From: Pseudomonas sp. 10S4
Lineage (GTDB): Bacteria > Pseudomonadota > Gammaproteobacteria > Pseudomonadales > Pseudomonadaceae
Assembly (NCBI RefSeq): GCF_034344865.1
Contig: NZ_CP133774.1
Coordinates: 1,612,001 to 1,676,000, forward strand
Length of the DNA: 64,000 nt
Direction: 5' to 3'
Part shown: one piece after another, positions 44,617-54,602 of the stretch
Numbering within the stretch: the first letter of the stretch is position 1
How the letters are laid out: the number at the start of each line of letters is the position of its first letter
The notes under the pieces: model-generated
What the model was told of the DNA's origin: nothing
Databases searched by the model: none
What the model saw: the letters and a program-made list of their open reading frames with translations, nothing else
Position numbers and translations under genes: made by a program

Positions 44617-47600
44617 ATGACGCAAACATCCACACCCGCCCCGAAAAACGCCTCGAAATTGCTTCAGGGAAAAATCAGCCTGATCATTCAGACCAGCGAA
44701 GGTCCCAGCCTCGATGAGGCGGCCGCCAAGCTGTTACGCGACACCTTGAAGCAACAGTATCCAGAGCTGGACATCGATCCTGACCGCACGTTGCTCGTCA
44801 CGCCGCAATGGAAACAGACAAGCGAACAATTCATCGGCATCGCCCCGAAAATCGAGAGCCTGACCGACGCGTTACTGAGCCAGAGCCAGTCCGGGCAAAT
44901 CGCCAACTTCACCGAAGGCGAACACTTTCTGACACTGGCACCGCTGACCATTCCGCCGATACAACTGGCCGTCAGCATCGAAGAGATTGCCAACATACTG
45001 AACGATTATGCGCCGCTGCTGTACATCGAGTTCCAGCAACGGCAACTCGATTACTGGAACGAATCGCTCGTCGACAAACCCCGTTGGCACGTACTGAGCA
45101 ACACGCTGAAAAACGCCTTGAACCTCGAACAGGTCAACGGCTGGACGGCTGATCAATGCGCGGTGGCCCGAGCCGTTTTCGCGCACCCGGCCAAGACGGA
45201 ACGAGCTAAAGCCAATACCACGATCCCGGGCATCCAGGCCTGCCTGATTGATATTGACTACAACAAACCGGACAACACCGGCCACCTTCTGCTGGGTGGC
45301 GCGATCGTCCTTAAAGCCACGCACAATCAGCAGGACATGCTGTTGCTGTACAGCATCGAAGGGGGCTACGAAGCGTTCGATTCCATGGACAAACTGGGCG
45401 CTTCCCTGCCTGCGCGAATGAACATGGAGAACTCCGGGGAGTCCTTTCAATGGCGTTTGTTCGAGCCTGATGGCGACATTTTCGACTACATGGCCTGGGC
45501 ACTGGTTGCCGGCCAGATAGAGGCTCTTGCAGCACTCGATTCATCCAACTCTGCCTCGACAAGGCAAATTTTTTCACCTGCACAGGCCGGCGACGCCAGT
45601 CGTTTCAGTGCAGAGGAAAAAGAGCGCATCAAGCAACTCAAGAGCGCTGTTCCCGACTGGCTCTCGAATGCCTCGGCAACCGACCTGCAGGACTACGGCC
45701 ACTATCTGTCGAACCAGGGCAAGCTGCGCAACGCCTCAGAGTTCAGCGACATCCAGCTGATCACTCCTTATGCCCAGGAACAAATGCGCAACGCGATCAT
45801 CGCGGACAGACGCGTGAATCACGGCAACGATGCTGCCGGACTGCCGCTTGATGAATTGCAGATCACCATCACCAACAGCATGACGGCTGGCGCCTTTACC
45901 CTGCCCAACCCACACGACATTTACGTCGAAAGCCTGGGTCAATTCGGCCTGCAAAACGTCGCGCCGTACAAGGCCGAATTGAAGTTCAAGAACAACCATG
46001 CATGCCCCGAGTGGCTCACCATTGCCTACCTCAACAAAATGGCAGAGCAGGTCAACATTGGTAAAACCTACCCGGCGCTGCTGAAGAAAAAGCTGATCGA
46101 TGACAGGGCTCAAGCCCTGCTTCATCAACAACGCTATGTCAGCCTGCTGCCCGACCTGCTCAAGCTCAAGGCCCTGGAATGCAAACTGCAGAACGAGGGC
46201 GGGATCGACGACGTTGGCTATCGCTATGTCTGCGAGGTAATGGATATCGCCCAGGGGCAACCGCGCAAGGACCCGCTCGACCTCGTCATTCGCCCTCTGA
46301 AGTTTGTCCCCAGGTATCGCCTGCTGTCGGGCGGCGATACCGTGGCCAACATGTTCATCATCGGGCCACGACACCCACGCGGCGGCCCATGCCTGCTCTA
46401 TCGCCCGGCGCTGGAAGATCCGTTGCTACAGTTCCCTTCGCTGCAGAACATGATTTACGCCATGCACCAGCCTGGCGAACTTCGAGATTCGGTGCTGGCC
46501 TGGTTACCGACGTCAGCGCTCAGTTTCGAGTATTCACAGTACGTATTTCCTGTCGGCCTGCCTTCGCCCTGGCTAACGACAGCCTCGGGCATTGAACTGC
46601 TGTTGAACCTGGATCTGAGCGGCCCGATTGGCATTGGCACCGAGGAGGTCACCGGCGATCTGCTGACCACGTTGTTCATCAGCAACGCCCACACACTGGT
46701 GGAACAGGCTGACCGCCAGTCCCAGTCCAATGGCGAACGCCGCTGGGAGCTGCTGCGTGACAGCGGCTGGGCCATCTTCAGTGTCGCGTCGACCTTTTTG
46801 ACCGGCCCGGTAGGCACCGCTGCGTGGGCCTGGCAAAGCATCGAACAGCTACAGCAAGGACTTGAGGCCCATGAGCGTGGAGACAGCCTGGTGGAGTGGA
46901 CATCCCTGGGCGACGTACTCATGACGTTGGGCATGATCCTGATTCATCAGGCCGGCAAGCGCGCTACGGCAGATATCGAGCGTTTACGCGGCAGGCAAAA
47001 AAATGGCCCGCATCCGTCACCGCTGAGCGCCCATTACCCGCGCCTGCTGCAACCACCATGACGCTGGACGCTACCGTGCTTTCCGGGGAGTTGCCTGCCT
47101 CACACGCAACGGCACTGGAAGCGGGAGAGTCAGTGCCGCGGCGCACCCCCACCGCCCTGGGGGTATACCTGGATAGTGTGAAGGTCAGCCCGCCAAACCT
47201 GACCGACAAGGAGTTGGGCGTCCTCTATGACAAGCCGCCGCACCTTTATCAGCTCAACGAAAAACAGTATGCCAAGGTCGCCAATCGCTGGTTCCAGGTG
47301 CGGATCAATAACGATGAACAGGTGCAGATCGTCAATCCGAAAAATCCTGTACGCAGCGGCCCGCTGTTAACGCATGACCGAAAGGGCAACTGGTATGTGG
47401 ACACGCGACTGCGACTGCGTGGTGGCGGACTGAAAAGCCGCCTCACCGCGCTCCGGCTGGATAAGGAGCAGAAGAAAGCGGCCTTGTACGAAAAGGTGAA
47501 GGCCTTCAAAAGTCAGGAAAACGCCACGGCGGTCGAAGTTGCACGCCTGCGCGATAACATGATGCAAGCCACTGGTGATGACTTCAACGCCCAGACCGCG

Positions 47601-49187
47601 CTCTTTACCGACAAGCTCGAAACACGGATCGAAAACTATCGAGAAGCCATCGGGCAACTGAACGAATGGCGCGCACTCGGCGGTACAACCGGTTACAGCT
47701 ACGATCTGTTGCGCCTGACGACCCAGATGGAAAAGCACCTGACCTTATGGTTCGCGGTCAAGACCCAGGAGTACTCGGCCGCGATCGTAACGTTGCTGAG
47801 CAACGATGCGATCAACACCGGGCTAGCGGTAGGCGGCAATACTGAGGCCATTGAAAAGACCGTTGAATTGAGCCAGGCCATCAGCGAACGGGTCGCGCTG
47901 GCCAATAACGCCGTGGCCGACCTCAAAGTACTGGGCAAAGCCTCACGCGAAGCAATCCGGGCCATCCAGAAACTGCTGCCTACCTACAGCCCTCTGGATT
48001 ACAAGGCCAACGAAATCGGCATGGCGTACGAACTGTGTGTACAAGAACAGGCCGGGACGCAAATGCCACAAGCACGCCAGGCCGTGGCGGACATCGTCGT
48101 TGAAGCCGCAGAGGCCAGCCAGGAACTCACCGACATCCTGCTTGAATCCAGCAAGGGCCAGACCACCCAGCAACGCGTCACGGCGGTGACCCGGCTCACG
48201 GACGTCTTTGCCGACACCCTTCAGCGGATCGACGACCTGCCCACTCAATACCCCAACATGACTCACCCCAAGGCATTGGCCCGTTTGCAAACACTGATCA
48301 AGGAGTTCCAGGAGCACGCCCAGGAAATGCTCTACGACTTGCTGCCCGAAAGTGAACAGCCGATTGCACCGAGCCGTTCCACTTCTCCGGTTGCCGGCTC
48401 GTCGCGCCCTCAGGCCAAGGTGACGAAGACCCGTCCACGAGATCCAGCGCCTTCGGATGAGCAAAAAGTCGAGGTGCCAGCCTTCAAGAAGCTGGTTCCC
48501 AAAACCAAGCCACCTGGCTCGCCGGTCAGGGACGACCTTGACGTCATCAGAGACGGGTTGGAGCTCAACCTGGAACTGGAGCATTTCATTACCCGCATCA
48601 GCAAGGATGCGGAACGGGCAAACAACATTCCCGCTGACAGGCAGCATGAGTTCGATTCGCAGGCACTCAAATACGAAAAAGAGGCGGCAGCGGTCGATAC
48701 CGCGGTGACGAACATTCGTGCGGCCACCGGCACGCCACCTCCCGTCGCGACCCTGAGTAAGGAATTACGAAGTGCTGCCGTCCGTCTTCGAGCCACCGGT
48801 ATCAGTGTCCGTGCGTCAATGCTCAAGAAGCGCAAACCTCGTCTGGAGTACCTCCAGTGGTTGCATGAGAACGGTCAGGTCAGGCTGGTCCGCAACAAGG
48901 AGGGGCGTATCAAGACAAAAGGTAAGGGAGACTATTTCCAGGAGTACCAGATACTCGACATTGCTCGCAACGATCAGCCGCTGTGGTTGGCGCATTTTCA
49001 CTACGACGCCGCCGACAGCCCTGCCGCCGAACCCACTGCGGCTCATTTAAAAGTCGCGGACAGTTACCTGGACACGCTTGATATGGAGCTTAAAGGGCAA
49101 CTACTTGAGCTTGAACCGAGGGATTACGTGGTTCGCCGGATCACTGATCCGGCTATACGCTCATTGTTTCTCGCACTGGAACCCTAG
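44617..49187 (+). CDS. Large dermonecrotic-toxin-like protein (DUF6543 type), single-base frameshift
   Basis: As sequenced the gene is split at a run of seven A (46997-47003); eight A restores RQKKWPASVTAERP and one frame of 1523 residues from the ATG at 44617, which has GGAAACGACC upstream. The N-terminal 800 residues resemble proteins annotated in pseudomonads as dermonecrotic-toxin-domain (DUF6543), with two hydrophobic stretches near 715-740 and 775-800. The C-terminal half is charged, helical and has a Pro/Ser linker near 1260-1300. No catalytic motif was recognised. It stands alone after a terminator, without a visible immunity gene. Confidence 0.75.
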
Positions 49188-49220
49188 GAACAAAAACCGG
49201 GTGGCCCGGGTGATCAAAGC

Positions 49221-50780
49221 CTAGCGGCACCAGGCGCTACGCAACCGAATCAGCGCCGACTCGATCGCCGCCTCCGGCACGGCGGCGAACCCCAGTACCA
49301 GCCCGGCACGCTGATCCGCTGGCCGGGTCGAGTCGGGCAGCCAATAGCTGCTCAGCGCGTTGATCTCGACGCCCACCGCCTCGGCTTGCGCCACCAGTTC
49401 CCGCTCGCGGGCCAAGCTCTCGACCGAAACCGTCAAATGCAGCCCTGCCGCCACGCTGGGCAGGCTGCCCACACCGGGGATGTCTTTTGGCCAACCAGCC
49501 AGCAGTGTATTGCGCCGACTTAGAGCGGCTCGGCGCATACGGCGAATGTGCCGCTGGAAATGCCCGGCGGCGATGAACTCGGCCATCACAGCCTGGGTGC
49601 TGACTTCCGAATGACGCACATCCACCGCACGCCGACGGGAAAACGCATCCACCAGGCCCGGCGGTAATACCAGGTAACCCAATCGCAATGCCGGGAACGC
49701 CACTTTACCGAACGTCCCGACGTACAACACCCGCCCCTGCCGATCCAGTGCTGCCAATGGGGCCAAAGGTGCGCCGCTGTAGCGGTACTCGCCGTCGTAA
49801 TCGTCTTCGACGATCCAGCCTTGGGTGCGCTCGGCCCACGCCAACAACTCGAGCCGCCGCGCCAGGCTCATGATCACACCGGTCGGGTACTGATGAGACG
49901 GGGTGACATAAGCCAGTCGGCAATCGGTCAACCCGTCCAGCTCGGCGCAATTGATTCCCTCGCTGTCCACCGATACACCGTGCAGTCGGCCACCCGCCAC
50001 AGCAAAGGCATGACCGGCTGCCCGGTACCCCGGATTCTCGATTGCGACCCCGTCGCCCGGCTCCACGAGCAGCTGTGCACAAAGGCTAATTCCTTGCTGT
50101 GCGCCACTGGTGATCACAATTTGCTCAGCCGAGCACTGCATGCCCCGCGAACTGCGCAAATACGCGGCAATCATCCCGCGCAATCGCGCATCACCGGCCG
50201 GATCGCCATAACACAGCTGCTGTAAATCCGGTTTTCGCCAGAAAGCCGCGTTCAGCTTGGCCCATACCTCGAACGGAAACAGATCGAACGCCGGCACTCC
50301 CACCCGAAAAGCCTTCGGCGGACCGCTCGGCGGCTTGGCCAAATGGTTCTTTTCAACGCGCTCCAGCGCACCGCTGTGGATAACTTTACTGGATGGAATC
50401 ACAGGTAAATCCAGCCAATTTGTGGATAAGGCTGTGGATAACCCTGTTGAAAACCCTGTGGATACTTTTGTGGATAGTTTTTTTGCCGGCAACGCGGCTT
50501 GAGGCAATTGCGCGACATAAGTCCCATCGCCCACCCGTCCTTCGATAAAGCCTTCGGCATAGAGCTGATCGTAGGCGCGGACCACGCTGTTACGGGAAAT
50601 CGATAACGCCGCCGCCAAGTCACGACTGGCCGGCAATCGCGTGCCACTGGCCAGTCGCCCGTCGAGCACCCGCACCCGCAACGCCTGATAGAGCTGACGA
50701 CTCAAGCCCTGGCGGCGATCGAGTTCGATGCCGGCCGGGTTGAAGGACAGGGACAGTGGTTCGCTGGTCATTGCCTGCAC
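49221..50780 (-). CDS. MocR-type regulator (GntR HTH fused to aminotransferase domain)
   Basis: 519 residues. The GntR winged helix spans about 20-90 (RQLYQALRVRVLDGRLASGTRLP, ALSISRNSVVRAYDQLYAEGF); the fold-type-I aminotransferase domain spans about 170-510, with the PLP-lysine region YVGTFGKVAFPALRLGYLV near residue 365. Between them, about residues 100-130, is an unusual STKV/STGF/STGL/STAL/STNW repeat encoded by a DnaA-box-like array. It resembles PdxR/GabR regulators that sense vitamin B6 or amino acids. It is divergent from the paiB-like gene, its probable target. Confidence 0.9.
   Translation of the reverse strand: MQAMTSEPLSLSFNPAGIELDRRQGLSRQLYQALRVRVLDGRLASGTRLPASRDLAAALSISRNSVVRAYDQLYAEGFIEGRVGDGTYVAQLPQAALPAKKLSTKVSTGFSTGLSTALSTNWLDLPVIPSSKVIHSGALERVEKNHLAKPPSGPPKAFRVGVPAFDLFPFEVWAKLNAAFWRKPDLQQLCYGDPAGDARLRGMIAAYLRSSRGMQCSAEQIVITSGAQQGISLCAQLLVEPGDGVAIENPGYRAAGHAFAVAGGRLHGVSVDSEGINCAELDGLTDCRLAYVTPSHQYPTGVIMSLARRLELLAWAERTQGWIVEDDYDGEYRYSGAPLAPLAALDRQGRVLYVGTFGKVAFPALRLGYLVLPPGLVDAFSRRRAVDVRHSEVSTQAVMAEFIAAGHFQRHIRRMRRAALSRRNTLLAGWPKDIPGVGSLPSVAAGLHLTVSVESLARERELVAQAEAVGVEINALSSYWLPDSTRPADQRAGLVLGFAAVPEAAIESALIRLRSAWCR
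50375..50477. repeat. Cluster of DnaA-box-like nonamers with 12-bp periodicity
   Basis: TGTGGATAA (complement TTATCCACA, the perfect DnaA box) occurs at 50375, 50421 and 50433; TGTGGATAC at 50457 and TGTGGATAG at 50469 differ in one base, and TGTTGAAAA at 50445 keeps the register. The units at 50421-50477 repeat every 12 bp. They encode the Ser-Thr repeat of the MocR linker on the minus strand. Confidence 0.85.
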
Positions 50781-50875
50781 CTATAAAGAATGGACCTATG
50801 AAATTGGTCGGTAATGGCTCTTACAACAGACCAATAGCCTGCCTAGGATGAAGACATTCGCCAAGGGAAATTTCC

Positions 50876-51499
50876 ATGTATACGCCAAGCGCTTTTGCCA
50901 TCGACGATTTGCAGGAACTGCATCAGCAGATACTCGCCACCCGCCTCGCCGTGCTGGTGACCCATGGTGAACAAGGCCTGCAAGCCAGTCATATCCCGCT
51001 GCTGCTGGACGCCGAGCAAGGCCCCAATGGCACCCTTTACGGGCACCTGGCCAAGGCCAATCCACAATGGCAGGAACTGCAAAACGGTGCCGAGGCGCTG
51101 GTGATTTTTGCCGGTGCCGATGCTTACGTGAGCCCGGGGTTTTACCCGAGCAAAGCCGAGCACGGCAAAGTCGTGCCGACCTGGAACTACGTCGCCGTGC
51201 ACGCTTACGGCAAGGCTGAAGTGTTCAACGATGCCCATCGCCTGCGCAATCTGGTCAGCGCCCTGACCGATCGCCACGAAGCGAGCCGTGCCAAGCCCTG
51301 GAAAGTCGACGACGCCCCCGCCGACTACATCGACGGCATGCTCAAGGCCATCGTCGGTTTCGCCTTGCCGATCGAGCGCCTGGAAGGCAAACGCAAACTG
51401 AGCCAGAACCGTAGTGCCGCAGACATCGCCGGTGTGCGCGAAGGGCTTGCTGCCAGCCCCGACATGCAGGACCAGGCCCTCGCCCACTTGATGCGTTAA
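50876..51499 (+). CDS. FMN-binding PaiB-like protein
   Basis: 207 residues of the PaiB (FMN-binding negative transcriptional regulator) family: MYTPSAFAIDD start, HIPLLLD near residue 39, a GADAYVSPGFYPSK loop near residue 82, and TWNYVAVHAYG near residue 104. The fold is a split-barrel flavin-binding dimer; its molecular role outside Bacillus is unclear. It is divergent from the MocR gene with a 95-bp promoter region and is followed by two GNAT genes at 9- and 18-bp spacing, so the three form an operon. Confidence 0.9.
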   Translation: MYTPSAFAIDDLQELHQQILATRLAVLVTHGEQGLQASHIPLLLDAEQGPNGTLYGHLAKANPQWQELQNGAEALVIFAGADAYVSPGFYPSKAEHGKVVPTWNYVAVHAYGKAEVFNDAHRLRNLVSALTDRHEASRAKPWKVDDAPADYIDGMLKAIVGFALPIERLEGKRKLSQNRSAADIAGVREGLAASPDMQDQALAHLMR

Positions 51500-51508
51500 G
51501 GAATGAAC

Positions 51509-51955
51509 ATGAGTCAGATCGAGATTCGCCAGGTCACCACCGACGACCACGCTGCCTGGTTGCCGCTATGGCAGGCCTACTTGAGCTTCTACAACACCGA
51601 GTTGCCCGAAGCCGTCACCCAAAGCACCTGGCAGCGCATGCTTGACCCAAGCGAAACCACCCACTCCGCCCTCGCCTGGGCCGATGGCAAAGCCGTGGGG
51701 ATGGTGAACTTCATCTACCATCGCTCGAACTGGAGCATTGAAAACTCTTGCTACCTGCAAGACCTGCTGGTCGTCCCCGAAACCCGTGGCACCGGCGTCG
51801 GTCGGCAGTTGATCGAATTCGTCTACGCCACCGCCAAGGCGGACGGTTGCTGCAAGGTTCACTGGTTGACCCACGAAACAAACGCCACCGCGATCCAGCT
51901 CTACGAGCGCATCGCCGAACGCCCTGGTTTCATCCAGTTTCGCAAAGCCCTTTAA
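51509..51955 (+). CDS. GNAT-family N-acetyltransferase
   Basis: 148 residues, one GNAT domain. The acetyl-CoA loop is LLVVPETRGTGVGRQLIEFV (residues about 84-103), and the C-terminal HWLTHETNATAIQLYERIAERPGFIQF is typical of small-molecule or amino-acid acetylases. Start ATG 51509 is favoured over 51503 because AAGGA precedes it at seven bases. It is the second gene of the paiB-like operon. Substrate not predictable; polyamine acetylation (PaiA-like partner of PaiB) is a possibility. Confidence 0.87.
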   Translation: MSQIEIRQVTTDDHAAWLPLWQAYLSFYNTELPEAVTQSTWQRMLDPSETTHSALAWADGKAVGMVNFIYHRSNWSIENSCYLQDLLVVPETRGTGVGRQLIEFVYATAKADGCCKVHWLTHETNATAIQLYERIAERPGFIQFRKAL

Positions 51956-51973
51956 GGTTCAAGGAGAACAACA

Positions 51974-52645
51974 ATGACAACTTCACTCGCGGACTGGAAA
52001 GGCGCCCCGGCGCCCTCGGTTCAACTGATCGAAGGGCGTTTCATTCGCCTGGAAAAACTCGACCCGGCGCGTCATGCCGATGGCTTGTTCAAAGCCCTGC
52101 AGGGCCCGGGTGCCGATCCGAAACTCTGGGATTACTTGCCTTACGGTCCGTTCCCGGAGCGCAGCGTGTTCAACGATTGGCTGAACAACCACGCGGCCAA
52201 CAGCGATCCGTATTTCTTCGCGGTGATCGACCGCGCCAGTGGCGATGTGCAAGGCATTCTCAGCCTGATGTCGATTGTTCCGGCCCAGGGCCGTATCGAA
52301 ATCGGCCACGTGACCTTCGGCGCACCGATGCAGCGTTCGCCAAAAAGTACCGAGGCGGTTTACCTGCTGGCCAAAGAGTCGTTTGCCATGGGTTACCGAC
52401 GCCTGGAGTGGAAGTGCAACAACGGCAACGCCCGCTCCAAATATGCGGCCGAGCGTTTGGGTTTCAGTTTTGAAGGTGTGTTTCGCCAGCACATGGTCGT
52501 GAAGGGACAGAACCGCGATACCGCGTGGTACTCGATTCTGGATTCGGAATGGCCGGTGGTTGGCGCTGGGTTTGAGCGGTGGCTTTCGGATGAAAACCAG
52601 ACAGATTCGGGGCAGGTGAAAACCCTGGCTGAGTGCCGCGGGTAA
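51974..52645 (+). CDS. GNAT-family N-acetyltransferase, RimJ/RimL type
   Basis: 223 residues. The RimL-like acetyltransferase core includes LIEGRFIRLEKLDPARHADGL at the start, a GVAGR-like loop replaced by IEIGHVTFGAPMQRSPKSTEAVYLL near residue 100, and YRRLEWKCNNGNARSKYAAERLGFSFEGVFR, which is diagnostic. Closest themes are acetylases of ribosomal-protein or aminoacyl substrates, but many act on small molecules. Third gene of the paiB-like operon, with AAGGAGAACAAC before its ATG. Confidence 0.88.
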   Translation: MTTSLADWKGAPAPSVQLIEGRFIRLEKLDPARHADGLFKALQGPGADPKLWDYLPYGPFPERSVFNDWLNNHAANSDPYFFAVIDRASGDVQGILSLMSIVPAQGRIEIGHVTFGAPMQRSPKSTEAVYLLAKESFAMGYRRLEWKCNNGNARSKYAAERLGFSFEGVFRQHMVVKGQNRDTAWYSILDSEWPVVGAGFERWLSDENQTDSGQVKTLAECRG

Positions 52646-52667
52646 ATCTTTGGCGTCTGGACGGACG

Positions 52668-52766
52668 CCTTCGCGAGCAAGCCCGCTCCCACATTGGTTA
52701 TGTGATTGATCACCACATTTGTGGTCAACCGAAAACCCCTATAGGAGCGAGGCTTGCCCGCGAATG
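52668..52766. repeat. REP units
   Basis: A CGCGAGCAAGCCCGCTCCCACA unit (52671-52692) and, 50 bp on, a unit of the other family TAGGAGCGAGGCTTGCCCGCGA (52742-52763). Two different families side by side between convergent genes. Confidence 0.75.
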
Positions 52767-52769
52767 GCT

Positions 52770-53684
52770 TCACGCCAATTTCTGGGCAAGCACCGCAATA
52801 TGCTCCGGCCCAATCCCGCAGCACCCGCCCAAATGACTGGCCCCACGCTTCTGCCAATCGATGGCCCAGTGCAGGTAACCCGGTGGGTCCAGATCCTCGC
52901 GCAATGGGTCGAGCCCGTCGTTGGCCGTCGCCTCTTTCGGTTGCGGCGGGAAGGCATTGGCGTACGCGCCGATATGAATGTTCACACCCAACCGCTCAAA
53001 CGTTTCCCGCGCCGCATCAATCGCCGCGCCGATCACTTCTGGCTGGCTGCAGTTGAACAGCAACGTTTCGACGCCCAGCTCAGCCGCCACTGCCGCCGCC
53101 TCGGCCACCGGCTCACCGGAACGCAAACGCGGCACCTCGTCGGTGTCTTCATCCTTCAAGGTAAACGACAGCCAGAACGGCTTGCCGTCCTTTGGCAGAC
53201 CCGCGTGGATCGCCCGCGCCTCGACGATTGAGCTCTGGGTTTCCGCCAGCCACAGGTCAACGTGCGGCGCGAGCCCCTTCACCAGTGGCGTCAGTAACTC
53301 GGTGACGCGCTCAGCGTCGAACAAGTCCGGCCGGTAGGAGCCAAACAGCGGCGGTAATGAACCGGCCACGCGTACCGGTTTGCCGGCAGCCTCGACTGCA
53401 CGCCGCGCCAACTCACCGGCCAACGCTGCAAGCGCCTGACCCTCAGCGGCAAAACGCTCTTCGCCAATATGGAACGGCACCACCGCATAACTGTTGCTGG
53501 TGATGACGTTCGCGCCGCTTTCGATATAAGCCGCGTGCACCGCTTCGACCGCTTGCGGCGCTTCACTCAAGGCCAGCGCCGACCACTCGGGCTGCCTGAA
53601 CGGCGCCCCAGCACGTTGCAGCTCACGGCCCATGCCGCCGTCCAGAATTATTGTGCTTCCTGCGCCCATATGCTTTTCACTCAT
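52770..53684 (-). CDS. Homocysteine S-methyltransferase family protein
   Basis: 304 residues from ATG 53684 (in-frame alternatives 53705 and 53669). A methyltransferase TIM barrel: ILDGGMGREL at the N-terminus, the first zinc Cys in LLFNCSQPEV near residue 220, and the paired zinc Cys in HLGGCCGIGPEHI near residue 285. It resembles MmuM, which makes methionine from homocysteine and S-methylmethionine. It is divergent by 96 bp from an amino-acid ABC binding protein and permease, suggesting a shared uptake and use pathway (inference). Confidence 0.88.
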   Translation of the reverse strand: MSEKHMGAGSTIILDGGMGRELQRAGAPFRQPEWSALALSEAPQAVEAVHAAYIESGANVITSNSYAVVPFHIGEERFAAEGQALAALAGELARRAVEAAGKPVRVAGSLPPLFGSYRPDLFDAERVTELLTPLVKGLAPHVDLWLAETQSSIVEARAIHAGLPKDGKPFWLSFTLKDEDTDEVPRLRSGEPVAEAAAVAAELGVETLLFNCSQPEVIGAAIDAARETFERLGVNIHIGAYANAFPPQPKEATANDGLDPLREDLDPPGYLHWAIDWQKRGASHLGGCCGIGPEHIAVLAQKLA

Positions 53685-53780
53685 AAGCTTATGAAAATAA
53701 CTCACTATCAGAGTCGTTCTTATAACTATTTAATACGCACCATTCGGTTAATAACAACCATTATTTATCAGGGATCGACT

Positions 53781-54602
53781 ATGAAAATCCAACCGCTACT
53801 GGCCTTGGGCCTGACGATTCTGGCTGCCTCTACCCAAGCCTTTGGCGGCGCCACGCTGGATCGCGTCGAGCAAAAGAAAGAACTGGTGGGCGTGCTGATG
53901 GAGAGTTATCCACCGTTCTCGTTCCTCAATGACCAGAACCAGCTCGACGGTTTCGACGTCGATGTGGCGAAAGCCGTGGCCGAGAAACTCGGGGTGAAAC
54001 TGCGCCTCGAAACGCCGTCCTGGGACGTGATTGCCGCCGGCCGCTGGAGCGGTCGCTACGACATTTGCATCTGCTCCATGACCCCGAGCAAGGCCCGCGC
54101 CGAAGTCTTCGACTTCCCGGTGGAGTATTACGCCTCGCCGGCGGTGATCGTGGTCAACGCCAAGGATGACCGCATTCACAACGCCAAGGACCTGAGCGGC
54201 AAGAAAGTCGGCCTCACCAGCGCCTCCAGCTACGAAATCTACCTGAACAAAAACCTGGTGATCGAAGGCGCCGAGGACACGAAATTGCAGTACCCGTTCG
54301 AGGACGTGCAGATCGCCCCGTATGACACCGACAACGTGGCATTCCAGGATTTGGGCCTGGGCGCTGGCGTGCGACTGGACGCGATCCTCACCAACCTGGT
54401 GACCGCACAACCGCGCCTGAACGAAGACAAACGCTTCAAGCTGGCCGGCGACCCGCTGTACTCGGAGCCGAACTCGGTGGCCATCGAAAAAGGCGACGCC
54501 CAGTGGGACGGCAAGGTGCGTGAAGTCTTTGCCCAACTGAAACAGGACGGCACGCTGAGCAAGCTCTCGCAAAAATGGATCGGCGCCGATATCAGCAAAT
54601 GA
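53781..54602 (+). CDS. Periplasmic amino-acid-binding protein of an ABC transporter
   Basis: 273 residues with a signal peptide (MKIQPLLALGLTILAASTQAFGG). SBP family 3: LVGVLMESYPPFSFLNDQNQLDGFDVDVAKAVAEKLG near the N-terminus, then DICICSMTPSKARAEVFDFPVEYY, where the arginine of RAEVFDF normally binds the amino-acid carboxylate. It delivers an amino acid or analogue to the permease encoded next (ATGA overlap). No ATPase gene follows. The gene start is ATG 53781, after GGGA. Confidence 0.92.
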   Translation: MKIQPLLALGLTILAASTQAFGGATLDRVEQKKELVGVLMESYPPFSFLNDQNQLDGFDVDVAKAVAEKLGVKLRLETPSWDVIAAGRWSGRYDICICSMTPSKARAEVFDFPVEYYASPAVIVVNAKDDRIHNAKDLSGKKVGLTSASSYEIYLNKNLVIEGAEDTKLQYPFEDVQIAPYDTDNVAFQDLGLGAGVRLDAILTNLVTAQPRLNEDKRFKLAGDPLYSEPNSVAIEKGDAQWDGKVREVFAQLKQDGTLSKLSQKWIGADISK

